Assembly (NCBI GenBank): GCA_016718315.1
Contig: JADKDV010000010.1
Span: 27,490 to 91,489, forward strand
Source: Candidatus Obscuribacter sp.
GTDB taxonomy: Bacteria; Cyanobacteriota; Vampirovibrionia; Obscuribacterales; Obscuribacteraceae
Reading direction: 5' to 3'
Length of the DNA: 64,000 nucleotides
Under the pieces are notes generated by a model that was not told the DNA's origin, did not search any database, and saw nothing but the letters and a program-made list of their open reading frames with translations. Below are positions 1 through 9,963 of the stretch, one piece after another. Numbering within the stretch: position 1 is the stretch's first letter; every line of letters starts with the position of its first letter. The position numbers and the translations under genes are program-made.

Positions 1-28
1 TGCTATTGTCATATCTACTTTGCACTAC

Positions 29-1045
29 TTATGGTGTCAGTGTTTTTAATTTTGCCTGGACTTGTTCTGATTCTTTTACCTTTTTGTTAAACATCAAAGT
101 CTGAGCATAAAAGCGTAGTACTTGTGCATAGAGTGGCTTGTTGGAAGCATCACCCTCAAGGACATTACTAGCCTTTTTGTAGAGTTCCTCAGCTTTTGGC
201 ATATTGCGCTGCATCATGGCCATGGTGCCAAAATTGGCATAAATGCCAGCCAGATTTTTGCGTACCAGACTGTTAGCAGGGTCCAGTTTATAAGCTTCTT
301 CCAGTTTGGTAGTAGCTAAATCAAAATTGCCTTGATTCATAGCCATAGCTGCTTCGTTGTTGGCTCTCAAACTCATCATGGCTGGACTTGTACCGGTAGG
401 GAGCGGTATCTGAGTGGGCGTAGTGGAGACAGCTCCATCAGCGTACAAAGTTAAGGCTGTGGCTTTGTCACGTATGCTCAGCAAGGCTGGTTTGTCTTCT
501 GGATAAATAGCAGCAAACATCACATCGGTTTGGTTGGGACTGTGCCCACCAATGCCTATGGCGTGTCCAATTTCATGCAGAGCAATACGTTTAAAATAGT
601 TCTCTGTCACCACAGGCATCTTAGAGGGTCCCACTGTCAAAAATGTAATGGTGGCACTGGCTATACCAGAGGCATCAGGCACCACAATTGTTTGACCGTC
701 TTCAGTGGGTGATTGCATCTGACTGCGATCGTTAGTAAAACGGCAGACAATAGAGGCATCAGGAGTAGTGACAAATTCAAATCGGATTTTTGACGATAAG
801 GATGCTTCCCAGAGAGCAAAGCTCTCTTTAATAAGGCTGACAAAGTCTGGTCTAAAACCAGGCACTTTACTACCATCCTCTATATAGACTTTGACTGGTA
901 TGCGCGCATCAGGAAAACGCATTTTAGCCTGTAAAGAGCTAGCGTAGTTATCGACAGCACCGGTCAAATTTTGTCCCAGCTGTGCCAGAGCAACTGGCTC
1001 CGCGACAATCAATGTCAGACCCAGGAGCACAATTAGCTTTTTCAT
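29..1045 (-). CDS. Secreted matrixin-like zinc metalloprotease with C-terminal TPRs
   Basis: Protein of 338 aa. Residues 1-21 form a Sec signal peptide (basic start, hydrophobic core, ending near VALAQ). Residues about 45-200 resemble the matrixin (M10) catalytic domain: the extended zinc motif HEIGHAIGIGGHS lies at 157-169, giving three His ligands and the catalytic Glu, and DVMF at 174-177 is a plausible Met-turn. Residues about 225-335 are TPR-like helical repeats. There is no obvious cysteine-switch propeptide. It should cleave proteins outside the cytoplasm; the substrate is unknown, and the TPR tail may hold a partner. The ATG is preceded by AGAGG four bases upstream. It lies 16 bp downstream of an ABC-F gene on the same strand and is probably the last gene of that run. 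Confidence 0.82.
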   Translation of the reverse strand: MKKLIVLLGLTLIVAEPVALAQLGQNLTGAVDNYASSLQAKMRFPDARIPVKVYIEDGSKVPGFRPDFVSLIKESFALWEASLSSKIRFEFVTTPDASIVCRFTNDRSQMQSPTEDGQTIVVPDASGIASATITFLTVGPSKMPVVTENYFKRIALHEIGHAIGIGGHSPNQTDVMFAAIYPEDKPALLSIRDKATALTLYADGAVSTTPTQIPLPTGTSPAMMSLRANNEAAMAMNQGNFDLATTKLEEAYKLDPANSLVRKNLAGIYANFGTMAMMQRNMPKAEELYKKASNVLEGDASNKPLYAQVLRFYAQTLMFNKKVKESEQVQAKLKTLTP

Positions 1046-1061
1046 CTAGCCTCTTTAAGCG

Positions 1062-2777
1062 CTACTTGCGAGCCTCTTTACGTTCAGCTTCTTTGGCTGT
1101 ACGTTTGACGCGTTTTTCACTTTCTTTTTGCGCTTTTTCGTGAGCTATTTTATCAGCTTCAGCCTTTTCTCTTTCTCTTTCTTTGAGTTCAAGATAATAG
1201 TTATAGCCACCGTGATAAACCACCAGCTGACCATCTCTAACTTCCACAATTTTGGTAGCTACTTCCTGGATAAAATAGCGGTCGTGAGAGACTATCACCA
1301 CAGTGCCGTCAAATTTTTTGAGAGCAGCTTCCAGAGTTTCTTTGGCGGGGATGTCGAGGTGGTTTGTGGGCTCGTCCAAGATCAAAAAATTATTGGCACT
1401 CAGTAGCATCTTGGCCAGCGCCAGACGTGCTTTTTCGCCACCAGATAGGGCTCCGACTCTTTTATAAACCGAATCCCCCGAAAAGAGGAAGCGACCCAGA
1501 AGTCCGCGCACTTCATCGGTCTTCCAGTCGGGCACTTGATCGTAAATCGTATCGAGTACTGTTTTTTCCAGGTCGAGAGCTTCAGCCTGGTTTTGCTCAA
1601 AATAGGCTGGTTTAACGTTGTGCTCACCGAGCTTAACTGTGCCATCGAGAGGTGCTTCCTGACCAGTAAGTAGTCTCAAAAATGTCGACTTACCACAGCC
1701 ATTGGGACCGAGCAAGGCAATGCGCTCACCGCGAGTGATATCGAGCTGGGCGTCGCAAAAAATCAGTTTGTCATCATAGCCATGGGTCAATTTGCGCACA
1801 GTAGCTACTTCTACGCCGCTGCGTACGGCCTCTGGAAATTTAAATTCGAGGGTACGTTCGTCTTCATCGGGTCTTTCGACAAGCTCGATTTTGTCCAGTT
1901 GTTTTTCTCTACTTTTAGCCTGGGTACTGCGTGTGGCTGAGGCTCTAAATCTGTCCACAAAAGCCTGTTGCTTTTCCATTTCGCGAGATTGTCTCTCATA
2001 GGCAGCCAGTTGCACTTCTTTGTTGAGGCGACGGGCCTCCACATAGGCAGTGTAATTGCCCAGATAAAGTGATGATACGCCGCGCTCCATCTCCACAATA
2101 GTGGTGCAAAGTCTGTCCATAAAATGTCTATCGTGAGAGACAATGACCATAGGCATAGTGCTGGCGCGCAAAAAGTTTTCGAGCCACTCGATAGTGGCCA
2201 GGTCGATGTGGTTTGTCGGTTCGTCCATGAGGAGCAGATCTGGCTCGGTCAGGAGCATCTTGCCGAGGTTCATACGCATTTGCCAGCCGCCGCTAAATTC
2301 GCTGACTTTGCGCTTGCCATCGGCAGCAGTAAAGCCTACGTTGATTAGCATTTTTTCAATTTTGGCGTCCATCAAATAGCCGCCCTTGGTCTCAAACTCA
2401 GTTTGCAAATTATGCATACGCGTAATCAGTCTATCGAGATCAGCGCTATGAGCTGTTTCCATAGCATGATGGACGACATTGAGTTCTTCCTGGATGCTGT
2501 TTAATTCCACAAAGGCACGAGTAAATTCATCACCAACAGTGTTATCCAGCTCCAGATCAAATTCCTGGCAGAGATAGCCGACCTTGAGCCCTTGCTGTCT
2601 AATGACGTTGCCCGATGTAGGCTCTTCGTGACCGGTGATAATTTTAAACTGAGTAGTTTTACCGCTGCCGTTTGGTCCAACCAGACCAATACGATCACCG
2701 GATTTAAGCTCCCAGCTTACGTTTTTCAGGACTTCGCCCTGAGGATAAATTTTACTGACGCAATCTAATCTGAGCAA
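1062..2777 (-). CDS. ABC-F family ATPase (ribosome-associated type)
   Basis: 571 aa with two ABC cassettes and no membrane segment, the ABC-F layout. Cassette 1 has Walker A GPNGSGKTT (34-42), the signature FSGGW and Walker B ending DEPTNHID. Cassette 2 has GPNGCGKST, LSGGEKAR and DEPTNHLD. The linker between them is charged and helical, as in the P-site tRNA interaction motif. The last ~45 residues are Lys/Glu-rich. ABC-F proteins bind the ribosomal E site and relieve stalling or confer antibiotic protection; which role applies here cannot be told. The start is TTG, supported by GAGG five bases upstream and by the protein beginning directly with the first ABC strand. Confidence 0.9.
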   Translation of the reverse strand: MLRLDCVSKIYPQGEVLKNVSWELKSGDRIGLVGPNGSGKTTQFKIITGHEEPTSGNVIRQQGLKVGYLCQEFDLELDNTVGDEFTRAFVELNSIQEELNVVHHAMETAHSADLDRLITRMHNLQTEFETKGGYLMDAKIEKMLINVGFTAADGKRKVSEFSGGWQMRMNLGKMLLTEPDLLLMDEPTNHIDLATIEWLENFLRASTMPMVIVSHDRHFMDRLCTTIVEMERGVSSLYLGNYTAYVEARRLNKEVQLAAYERQSREMEKQQAFVDRFRASATRSTQAKSREKQLDKIELVERPDEDERTLEFKFPEAVRSGVEVATVRKLTHGYDDKLIFCDAQLDITRGERIALLGPNGCGKSTFLRLLTGQEAPLDGTVKLGEHNVKPAYFEQNQAEALDLEKTVLDTIYDQVPDWKTDEVRGLLGRFLFSGDSVYKRVGALSGGEKARLALAKMLLSANNFLILDEPTNHLDIPAKETLEAALKKFDGTVVIVSHDRYFIQEVATKIVEVRDGQLVVYHGGYNYYLELKEREREKAEADKIAHEKAQKESEKRVKRTAKEAERKEARK

Positions 2778-2910
2778 GGCTACCTCACAAGTAGAATTTT
2801 TCTACTACCCGTTAGTATATTACACAGTCCACTTGGCGTGCCCAGCCAGCCCGCTTCTGTGTTTTTTTCTTGGCCTTTTTATCAATGAGCACATACTCAT
2901 TTAAGCCTTT

Positions 2911-4773
2911 TTATTTGCGCTGCTCAAGCTCGTCAAAGCGCATGTAGAGCTTATCCACCTCATCTTTGGCATGATTGACTTGCTGCATTATTTCAGCCAG
3001 TTTGACATGATTGTGAGCGATAGATTTATCTTCCATGCTTTTTTTAAGCTCAATTACCTTCTCTTCGGCAGCGGCAATTTTACTTTCCATACCAGCCAGC
3101 TCTCTCTTTTCATTGTTAGAGAGCGGCTTTGTCTTTATTTCTTCCTTGACCACAGTGGCTACCGCGGACTGCTCAGGCTCGACTGCCAGTTCCGGTCTTG
3201 AGGGTCTAGGACGGTTTTCTTTTTTGTTTGATTTTTTGCCGAGATTGTCCTGCCACTGCCAGTAGTCGGCATAGTATTCAGCACCACCAGAGCCATCGAG
3301 AGCAAGTATATGGGTAGAGATGCTATCGAGCATAAAGCGATCGTGAGTTACCAGTACCACTGCTCCTTCAAAGTCATCGAGACTCTGTTCGAGTACCTCT
3401 AATGAGGGGATATCGAGGTCATTGGTAGGTTCGTCCAGGATAAGTAAGTCAGCTTCTTGTAGCATCAGACGAGCAATAAAAATCCGTGACTGCTCACCGC
3501 CCGAGAGATAACTGACCTGCATGGGCAGCTGATCGGGACGAAAGAGAAAGCGCTTACTCCAGCTCGCCACATGCATCGGGCGCCCTTTAAATGTGACCGT
3601 ATCACCAATAGGGCAGAGTGCTTGCTTAAGAGTGATGGTCTGATCGAGAGCCTCGCGCATCTGGTCAAACCAGACGACCTTGAGACCTTCTGCCCGTTTG
3701 ATAGTGCCTGTATCAGGGGCGAGTTTGCCAGCCAGCATCTTAAGGAGAGTAGTCTTGCCACTGCCATTGGTGCCAGCGAGACCGAGCTTGAGACCAGGTG
3801 CCAGGATAATATCCAGGTCCTTAAAGAGTGTACGCGAGACACCGTTCTCGGTATAAGTCTTGGAGATACCTTTGCCCACCACAAGCTCTTTGGTACGTCT
3901 ATTGCTTGAGGTAAAATCAAGAGCAGCAGCCAGCTTTTGCGAATTACGAAATTTAACTTCTTCCAGCTCGTCAGCCAACTTACCGGCTTCTTTGATACGG
4001 CTCGAAGATTTGGTCTGCCTCGCTCGGGCTCCCCGCATAAGCCAGGCCACTTCACGCCGCATCTTGCTAGCCAGTGCCTTTTGCTCATTAGCCTGAGCAC
4101 TTTCGTATTCTTCTTTGGCCAGGACATAGTCGTGATACTGCCCTTTGACCGAAAGGAAGCCATTTTTGTAAAAGGAGTTAAGCTCAATTACACGGGAGGC
4201 AATGTTCTCGAGGAAGCTTCTGTCGTGGCTGACCAGCATAAAACTAAAGCTGGCGTTGCGCAAAAACTCTTCCAGCCAGAGCACACCGCTCAAATCAAGG
4301 TGGTTAGTAGGCTCATCCAGTAGCAAAAAGTCAGGCTCTTTAACCAGCTCAGCGCATAGTGCCAGTCTTTTGATCCAGCCACCTGAGAGTGTGCCCACTG
4401 ATAAATCCAGATCGTTAAAACCCATCCGGGTCAAAGTTGCCGCTGCTCTCGCTGACATGATGCCAGTCTCATCATGGTCGCCTTCTACCGCCTTAAGTGA
4501 GGCCAGGACAACATCATGGACCCCTAGAGTTTTATCAAAACTATGATACTGCGGCAAATAAGCCACTTTAAGGTCACGTCTTTTGACTACTGAGCCGTCA
4601 TCTGGCTCCACCAGGCCAGCCAGAATTTTGAGCAAAGTAGACTTACCGGAGCCATTTGGTCCAATAAGAGCGACCTTTTCATCGTCTTCGATGCTAAAGC
4701 TTATCTCTTTAAATAAAGGTCTGGCACTATAAGATTTGGTCAGAGACTGACAAGTTACAAGGGGTGCGCCCAC
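2911..4773 (-). CDS. ABC-F family ATPase, Uup-like, with C-terminal coiled coil
   Basis: 620 aa, a second ABC-F protein. Cassette 1 has GPNGSGKST, LSGGW and DEPTNHLD; cassette 2 has GTNGSGKTT, LSGGEQSR and DEPTNDLD. Residues about 545-620 are a Lys/Glu-rich coiled coil like the C-terminal domain of Uup, which binds DNA or ribosomes in characterised members. The start is GTG, and its G is also the last base of the upstream thioesterase stop (TAGTG), so translation is probably coupled. A 133-bp gap separates it from the next ABC-F gene. The two ABC-F genes differ in motif detail and tail and are not a recent duplication. Uup is the nearest named relative by architecture only. Confidence 0.88.
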   Translation of the reverse strand: MGAPLVTCQSLTKSYSARPLFKEISFSIEDDEKVALIGPNGSGKSTLLKILAGLVEPDDGSVVKRRDLKVAYLPQYHSFDKTLGVHDVVLASLKAVEGDHDETGIMSARAAATLTRMGFNDLDLSVGTLSGGWIKRLALCAELVKEPDFLLLDEPTNHLDLSGVLWLEEFLRNASFSFMLVSHDRSFLENIASRVIELNSFYKNGFLSVKGQYHDYVLAKEEYESAQANEQKALASKMRREVAWLMRGARARQTKSSSRIKEAGKLADELEEVKFRNSQKLAAALDFTSSNRRTKELVVGKGISKTYTENGVSRTLFKDLDIILAPGLKLGLAGTNGSGKTTLLKMLAGKLAPDTGTIKRAEGLKVVWFDQMREALDQTITLKQALCPIGDTVTFKGRPMHVASWSKRFLFRPDQLPMQVSYLSGGEQSRIFIARLMLQEADLLILDEPTNDLDIPSLEVLEQSLDDFEGAVVLVTHDRFMLDSISTHILALDGSGGAEYYADYWQWQDNLGKKSNKKENRPRPSRPELAVEPEQSAVATVVKEEIKTKPLSNNEKRELAGMESKIAAAEEKVIELKKSMEDKSIAHNHVKLAEIMQQVNHAKDEVDKLYMRFDELEQRK

Positions 4774-5219
4774 TATAGATTCCTCAAGACAGCCAGAAGT
4801 GGCTCAGTAAGTGGCGTTGAACGCCTGGTTTTATCATCGGTCAGGACGATGACTGATTCAGCAGTGCTGTAGCAGGTGTCATCCATAAATATCGCCTGAC
4901 CAATACGAAAGGATGAACGACCTATAGAAAGGATTTTGGAGCCAATGCAAGCTGTGCCGGGAAAATTCATTTCTTTTAAATAATCCAGGGTGATTTTGGC
5001 AATAACAAAATTGAGACCGTCTCCGGCAAAATGCGAGCCGTCTGCCTTAAAGAGAAAATCCACTCGGCCAGACTCAAAGAGTGAGCAGTAAACAGCGTTA
5101 TTGATATGCCCCTGTTTATCAGTGTCACCATAGCGCAATTGCACCTCGGTCCAATATTTGTAGGCCGATTTGTCAGTATCACATACGGTGCCACGCAGGC
5201 TACCGGGCTCAGCGCTCAT
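4773..5219 (-). CDS. Acyl-CoA thioesterase, 4HBT hotdog family
   Basis: 148 aa, the usual length for a single hotdog-fold thioesterase. After a ~20-residue N-terminal stretch, the motif YGDTDKQGHINNAVY matches the 4-hydroxybenzoyl-CoA thioesterase family signature, with the Asp used for catalysis and the HxNN turn. It probably hydrolyses an acyl-CoA thioester in the cytoplasm; the acyl group cannot be inferred. It overlaps the downstream ABC-F start by one base and heads a minus-strand run that ends with the matrixin-like protease. The ATG is used. Confidence 0.82.
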   Translation of the reverse strand: MSAEPGSLRGTVCDTDKSAYKYWTEVQLRYGDTDKQGHINNAVYCSLFESGRVDFLFKADGSHFAGDGLNFVIAKITLDYLKEMNFPGTACIGSKILSIGRSSFRIGQAIFMDDTCYSTAESVIVLTDDKTRRSTPLTEPLLAVLRNL

Positions 5220-5324
5220 AATTACTCTATGCTCCTATCTCCCCAATGTTAGCAAAGATGGTAAATTTAAAAGGCAATTACTACGTTTTCGCAGCTATTG
5301 ACAACCACCATTTGAGGGGCATCC

Positions 5325-7508
5325 ATGCGTATACTTCCCGGCAAACCGTACCCCCTGGGCGCAACCTGGGACGGTCTGGGAGTCAACTTTGCAATTTTTT
5401 CAGAAAACGCCAGTAAAGTTGAACTCTGCTTATTTGATAGCCCCGAGTCACGCTATGAGAGCAAACGCATCGAGCTGACCGAGTACAACAACCAGATTTT
5501 TCATATCTATTTAAAGGATATTCGCCCCGGTCAAGTCTATGGCTACCGTGTTTACGGTCCCTATGACCCCGAAAAGGGACTTAGATTTAATGGCAACAAA
5601 GTCTTGCTCGACCCTTATGCCAAGTCAATTGTGCGCACTGAGACCTGGGACGACAGTCTCTTTGGCTACGAAGTAGGGCATGAAGACGATGACTTGAGCT
5701 TTGATGGCCGGGACTCAGCCCCTTATGCGCCCCTGAGCGCAGTTGTAGACCAATCTTTTACCTGGGGCAACGATACTCCGCCCAACACTCCCTGGCACGA
5801 AACCATCATCTACGAAGCCCACGTCAAGGGCATGACCGCCCTCCATCCCGATATCCCCGAGGAGCTGCGCGGCACGTATGCCGCTATCGCCACCGAGCCG
5901 GTCATCCGCCACCTCAAAAAACTTGGCGTAACAGCTCTTGAATTAATGCCAATACATAGCAGAAGCGACAATCAAAATCTGGTGGCAGCGGGTCTCAATA
6001 ACTACTGGGGTTACAACACTCTGGGTTATTTTGCCCCGGACTTGCGCTATTCGCACTATAAAGGTGCCACCAACGAAGTACGCGAATTTAAAATGATGGT
6101 GCGCGCTCTGCATGCCGCTGGTATCGAAGTAATCCTTGATGTGGTCTACAACCACACTGCCGAAGGCAACCAGCTTGGTCCCACTCTTGTATTTAGAGGT
6201 GTGGACAATACCAGCTATTACCGCTGTGGTGGAGAAGACACCAGCCGCTATTACATTGACACCACCGGCTGTGGCAATACTCTCAATATGACTCACCCCA
6301 GAGTCTTGCAACTAATCATGGATAGCTTGCGCTACTGGGTCCTGGAGATGCACGTCGACGGCTTTAGATTTGACCTGGCATCAGCCCTTGCCCGTGAGCT
6401 ATACGAAGTCGATAAGCTCTCCTCATTTTTTGATATCATCCAGCAAGACCCGGTGATATCTCAAGTCAAGCTCATAGCAGAGCCCTGGGATCTGGGCGAA
6501 GGCGGCTATCAAGTCGGCAACTTCCCTGTACTCTGGACTGAATGGAACGGTCAGTACAGAGACACCATGCGAGCCTTTTTTAAGGGCGACCAAGGTTTGC
6601 TTGGTCAAATGACCACAAGACTGGCTGGCAGCTCGGATCTCTATGCTCATAGCGGTCGCAGCCCCCACGCCAGTATCAACTTTGTCACCTGTCATGATGG
6701 CTTTACCATGCGCGATCTGGTCAGCTACAACCAGAAGCATAATTTGCTCAATCTAGAAGACAACCGCGACGGCGAAAGCAACAACCACAGCTGGAACTGC
6801 GGCGTGGAAGGCGAAACCGACAACCCTAAAGTCAACGCCCTGCGCATGAGACAGAGACGCAATTTGATGGCTATTTTGATGCTATCGCTTGGTGTGCCCA
6901 TGATCTCGGGCGGCGATGAGATGGGTCGCACCCAAAAAGGTAATAACAATGCCTATTGCCAGGACAACGAAATAAGCTGGACCAACTGGGACCTCACAAG
7001 TGAAGAAGAAGACTTCCTGCATTTTGTGCAAAAGCTAGCAGCCATCAGACATTCACAGCCAGTCTTGCGCCGTCGCAAATTTTTTAAAGGACAGGTACTG
7101 GAAGCGATTCAGGAAGGACACAATCAGATCAAAGATATTGTCTGGCTCAATCCAGATGGTACTGAGATGAATGAAAAAGATTGGACCGATACTAAGCGCC
7201 TCAACTTTGGTGTGCTCTTTGAAGGCTCCACCATAGACGATACCGATGAAGACGGCAGACCGATTGTAGGCAATACACTGCTTTTACTCTGTAATGCCAA
7301 CTGGGAAGATATCAGCTACGCTCTGCCACCAAATCAAGTCTCACAATACTGGCGCATGTTTGCCCCCCACCGTATGGACAAAACCTGGAAGCTGCATTTT
7401 GAGACATCAAACAAACTGAGCTCAAGCTGCTGGCCATTGCAGTCGCAATTTTTGATGGAAGGTCGCACACTGGCTCTATTTGAGCTAGTGGACAAAGACC
7501 AGCAGTAG
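5325..7508 (+). CDS. glgX: Glycogen debranching enzyme (isoamylase type)
   Basis: 727 aa, typical of GlgX/TreX. The N-terminal CBM48 domain (about 1-130) begins with GATWDGLGVNFAIFSENA. The GH13 barrel follows, with the nucleophile Asp in DGFRFDLASALA, the acid Glu in AEPWDLGEGG and the third Asp in TCHDGFTMRDL. It hydrolyses alpha-1,6 branch points of glycogen or limit dextrins in the cytoplasm. GAGGGG lies five bases before the ATG. It converges on glgB with stop codons directly abutting (7508/7509), so the debranching and branching enzymes are transcribed towards one another with no visible terminator between them. Confidence 0.96.
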   Translation: MRILPGKPYPLGATWDGLGVNFAIFSENASKVELCLFDSPESRYESKRIELTEYNNQIFHIYLKDIRPGQVYGYRVYGPYDPEKGLRFNGNKVLLDPYAKSIVRTETWDDSLFGYEVGHEDDDLSFDGRDSAPYAPLSAVVDQSFTWGNDTPPNTPWHETIIYEAHVKGMTALHPDIPEELRGTYAAIATEPVIRHLKKLGVTALELMPIHSRSDNQNLVAAGLNNYWGYNTLGYFAPDLRYSHYKGATNEVREFKMMVRALHAAGIEVILDVVYNHTAEGNQLGPTLVFRGVDNTSYYRCGGEDTSRYYIDTTGCGNTLNMTHPRVLQLIMDSLRYWVLEMHVDGFRFDLASALARELYEVDKLSSFFDIIQQDPVISQVKLIAEPWDLGEGGYQVGNFPVLWTEWNGQYRDTMRAFFKGDQGLLGQMTTRLAGSSDLYAHSGRSPHASINFVTCHDGFTMRDLVSYNQKHNLLNLEDNRDGESNNHSWNCGVEGETDNPKVNALRMRQRRNLMAILMLSLGVPMISGGDEMGRTQKGNNNAYCQDNEISWTNWDLTSEEEDFLHFVQKLAAIRHSQPVLRRRKFFKGQVLEAIQEGHNQIKDIVWLNPDGTEMNEKDWTDTKRLNFGVLFEGSTIDDTDEDGRPIVGNTLLLLCNANWEDISYALPPNQVSQYWRMFAPHRMDKTWKLHFETSNKLSSSCWPLQSQFLMEGRTLALFELVDKDQQ

Positions 7509-9416
7509 TTAGTTTTTGGATTTTAAAATCAACATTGCCAGTGGTGGCAAGGTCAGACTCAAGCTATGGCTGCGACCATGATGACTGTGCTCGTCAGCAT
7601 GCACACCACCAAAATTACCCAGACCGCTACCACCATATACAGAAGCATCACTATTGATTAACTCTTGCCAGTGACCGCCCTCTGGCACGCCCACTCTATA
7701 GTTATAGCGCGGCACTGGAGTAAAGTTTATAGCGACAAGCACTGCTTTGCCGTGCTTATCTTTGCGCAAATAAGTCAATACACTTTGCTCGCCATCCTGA
7801 CAGTCAACCCAATCAAAACCATGACCATGACAGTCCATCTCGTGCATCGCTGGCTCATCGCGGTAAAGCTTATTGAGATCGGCTGTATAACGTTTCATGC
7901 CGGCATGGGTATCGTATTCAAGCAAGTGCCAATCGAGACTTTGATCTTCGCGCCATTCAATCCACTGACCAAATTCGCCACCCATAAAGAGCAACTTTTT
8001 GCCCGGTTGGCTGTACTGATAGCCCAAAAGCAATCTCAGATTGGCAAATTTTTGCCAGTGATCACCAGGCATCTTGGATAGGAGCGAATACTTGCCGTGC
8101 ACCACTTCATCATGGGATAAAGGCAAAACAAAGTTTTCGGAAGAACTGTACATCGCTCTGAATGTCAGTCTGTTGTGGTGAAACTTACGATATACCGGAT
8201 CCATCGAAAAGAATTCGAGTGTATCGTTCATCCAGCCCATATCCCACTTAAGTCCAAAGCCCAGACCACCTACATAAGTCGGTCTTGTCACTTGCGGCCA
8301 GGCAGTGGACTCTTCGGCAATCATCAAAGCCGAGGGATACTCAAGATAGATTTTTTCGTTTAGCTTACGCAAAAAATCAATTGCTTCGACGTTTTCGCGT
8401 CCTCCCCATTGATTGGGCAGCCACTCACCATCTTTGCGTCCATAATCGAGATAGAGCATGGAGGCAACAGCATCCACTCTCAGGCCATCAATATGGTATT
8501 TATCAAACCAAAACATGGCATTGCTAAGCAAAAAGTTAGCTACTTCAAAACGACCGTAGTTAAAGACGTATGTGCCCCACTCTTTGTGCTCACCCTGACG
8601 GGGATCAGCGTGCTCGTATAGATGTGTACCATCAAATAGACCAAGAGCATGGCCATCTCTGGGAAAGTGCGCTGGCACCCAGTCCATCAATACACCGATA
8701 CCATTATTATGGAGCTGGTCCACCAGATACATAAAGTCTTCAGGCGGTCCAAAGCGACTGGTGGCGGCAAAATAACCAGTGGTCTGATAGCCCCAGGACA
8801 TGTCGAGAGCATGCTCAGATAGTGGCATCACTTCCACATGAGTAAAGCCCATTTCTTTGACATAAGGAATAAGTTTGTCGGCTAATTCGCGGTAAGTAAG
8901 CCAGCCGTCTTCGCGCTCAGGCACACGCATCCAGGAGCCCAGATGGACTTCGTAGATTGATATCGGGGCAGATAGACTGGATGACTTGTGACGATTATCA
9001 AGCCAGTTTTTGTCCTGCCACTTGTACTGATCAAGCTGCCACACCACTGATGCCGTGCGCGGTCTGAGCTCACTGGCAAAGCCACAGGGATCGGTTTTCT
9101 CGGCTCTGACGTCGTTTTTGCCGACAATATAATACTTATAGATGGCACCTTGTTTGATACCAGGTAAAAAGGCAGTCCACACACCGGTATTGGCCATCAA
9201 AGTGAGAGGATGCTTGCTGGCATTCCAGTCGTTAAAGTCGCCAATCACAGCCACTGACTGCGCATTTGGTGCCCAGACAGCAAAGTGTGTGCCTTTGACA
9301 CCATCGCGCTCGATAATATGAGCACCAAGCTTTTCGTAGATACGATAATGAGTGCCTTCACTAAATAAGTGAGCATCAAAATCACTAAAAAATGAGCGAG
9401 CAGTAGAAGCGGACAT
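7509..9416 (-). CDS. glgB: 1,4-alpha-glucan branching enzyme
   Basis: 635 aa. The N-terminal CBM48 domain contains FAVWAPNAQSVAVIGDFNDW. The GH13 catalytic domain follows, with nucleophile Asp in DGLRVDAVASMLYLDYGR, acid Glu in AEESTAWP and Asp in LSHDEVVHGK, and then an all-beta C-terminal domain. It makes alpha-1,6 branches in glycogen. This is the shorter GlgB form lacking the extra N1 domain of the ~730-aa enzymes. GAGGG precedes the ATG. Near residues 605-615 there is a His-rich insertion (HADEHSHHGRSHS) not normally conserved in the family. It is convergent with glgX. Confidence 0.96.
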   Translation of the reverse strand: MSASTARSFFSDFDAHLFSEGTHYRIYEKLGAHIIERDGVKGTHFAVWAPNAQSVAVIGDFNDWNASKHPLTLMANTGVWTAFLPGIKQGAIYKYYIVGKNDVRAEKTDPCGFASELRPRTASVVWQLDQYKWQDKNWLDNRHKSSSLSAPISIYEVHLGSWMRVPEREDGWLTYRELADKLIPYVKEMGFTHVEVMPLSEHALDMSWGYQTTGYFAATSRFGPPEDFMYLVDQLHNNGIGVLMDWVPAHFPRDGHALGLFDGTHLYEHADPRQGEHKEWGTYVFNYGRFEVANFLLSNAMFWFDKYHIDGLRVDAVASMLYLDYGRKDGEWLPNQWGGRENVEAIDFLRKLNEKIYLEYPSALMIAEESTAWPQVTRPTYVGGLGFGLKWDMGWMNDTLEFFSMDPVYRKFHHNRLTFRAMYSSSENFVLPLSHDEVVHGKYSLLSKMPGDHWQKFANLRLLLGYQYSQPGKKLLFMGGEFGQWIEWREDQSLDWHLLEYDTHAGMKRYTADLNKLYRDEPAMHEMDCHGHGFDWVDCQDGEQSVLTYLRKDKHGKAVLVAINFTPVPRYNYRVGVPEGGHWQELINSDASVYGGSGLGNFGGVHADEHSHHGRSHSLSLTLPPLAMLILKSKN

Positions 9417-9459
9417 GATTAACCCTCTATAGCCACTTTAGATTATCAGAAAGGTAACG

Positions 9460-9465
9460 GATAAT
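9460..9465 (+). promoter_or_regulatory. Candidate -10 element for gluconokinase (leaderless)
   Basis: The hexamer GATAAT followed by GG ends six bases before the gluconokinase ATG at 9472, and no Shine-Dalgarno sequence is seen at normal spacing. Transcription would begin at or next to the start codon. No good -35 box is visible. This is one of several such sites in the window. Confidence 0.4.
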
Positions 9466-9471
9466 GGCTCA

Positions 9472-9963
9472 ATGACAAAGATAATAATCGTGATGGGCGT
9501 ATCCGGCTCAGGCAAATCCACAATTGGTGAGCTTTTAGCCAGTCGGCTGGGTTGTCGCTTTTATGACGGCGATGACTTTCATAGCGGCGAGAGCATTCAA
9601 AAAATGGCAAGCGGCATCGCTCTGACAGATAATGACAGGCTGCCCTGGCTAAAATCCATGGCTGAGGCTATCAAGCACTGGCAAAGCAGCCAAGAGTCAG
9701 CTGTACTGGCCTGTAGCTGCCTCAAAGAGAGCTATCGCCAGATACTTATTGATAGTGCCAAAGTGACCCTTGTCTACCTTGATATTACGCCAGAGCTAGC
9801 CAGAGAGAGGCTGACTCAGCGTCAGGGGCACTTTTTTAAGGCGGACTTACTAGACAGTCAGTTTGCCGCTTTGCAAAAGCCTGACAATGCCATCAAAGTA
9901 AGCTGTACCGATGAGCCAGCCTGTATGGTGGAGGCAATTGTGCGACAATTAGCCAAGAGATGA
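9472..9963 (+). CDS. gntK: Gluconokinase (GntK/IdnK type)
   Basis: 163 aa, the usual size of the P-loop gluconokinases. GVSGSGKST (8-16) is the Walker A loop, and the following YDGDDFHS is a family hallmark that places gluconate. It phosphorylates D-gluconate to 6-phosphogluconate, feeding the pentose phosphate or Entner-Doudoroff route. An SMP-30 family lactonase at 23029-23934 could supply gluconate, though the two genes are not linked. The stop overlaps the next start as ATGA (9960-9963), so the two are translationally coupled. Confidence 0.9.
   Translation: MTKIIIVMGVSGSGKSTIGELLASRLGCRFYDGDDFHSGESIQKMASGIALTDNDRLPWLKSMAEAIKHWQSSQESAVLACSCLKESYRQILIDSAKVTLVYLDITPELARERLTQRQGHFFKADLLDSQFAALQKPDNAIKVSCTDEPACMVEAIVRQLAKR

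Noticed and set aside
3465..4187. A 240-codon open frame on the minus strand inside the Uup-like gene
   Set aside because: It lies wholly within a well-supported ABC-F gene in another frame and has no recognisable domain or ribosome site.
5295..5300. TTGACA upstream of glgX as a -35 box
   Set aside because: It lies only about 24 bp before the ATG, leaving no room for a -10 and leader at normal spacing with the GAGGGG ribosome site.
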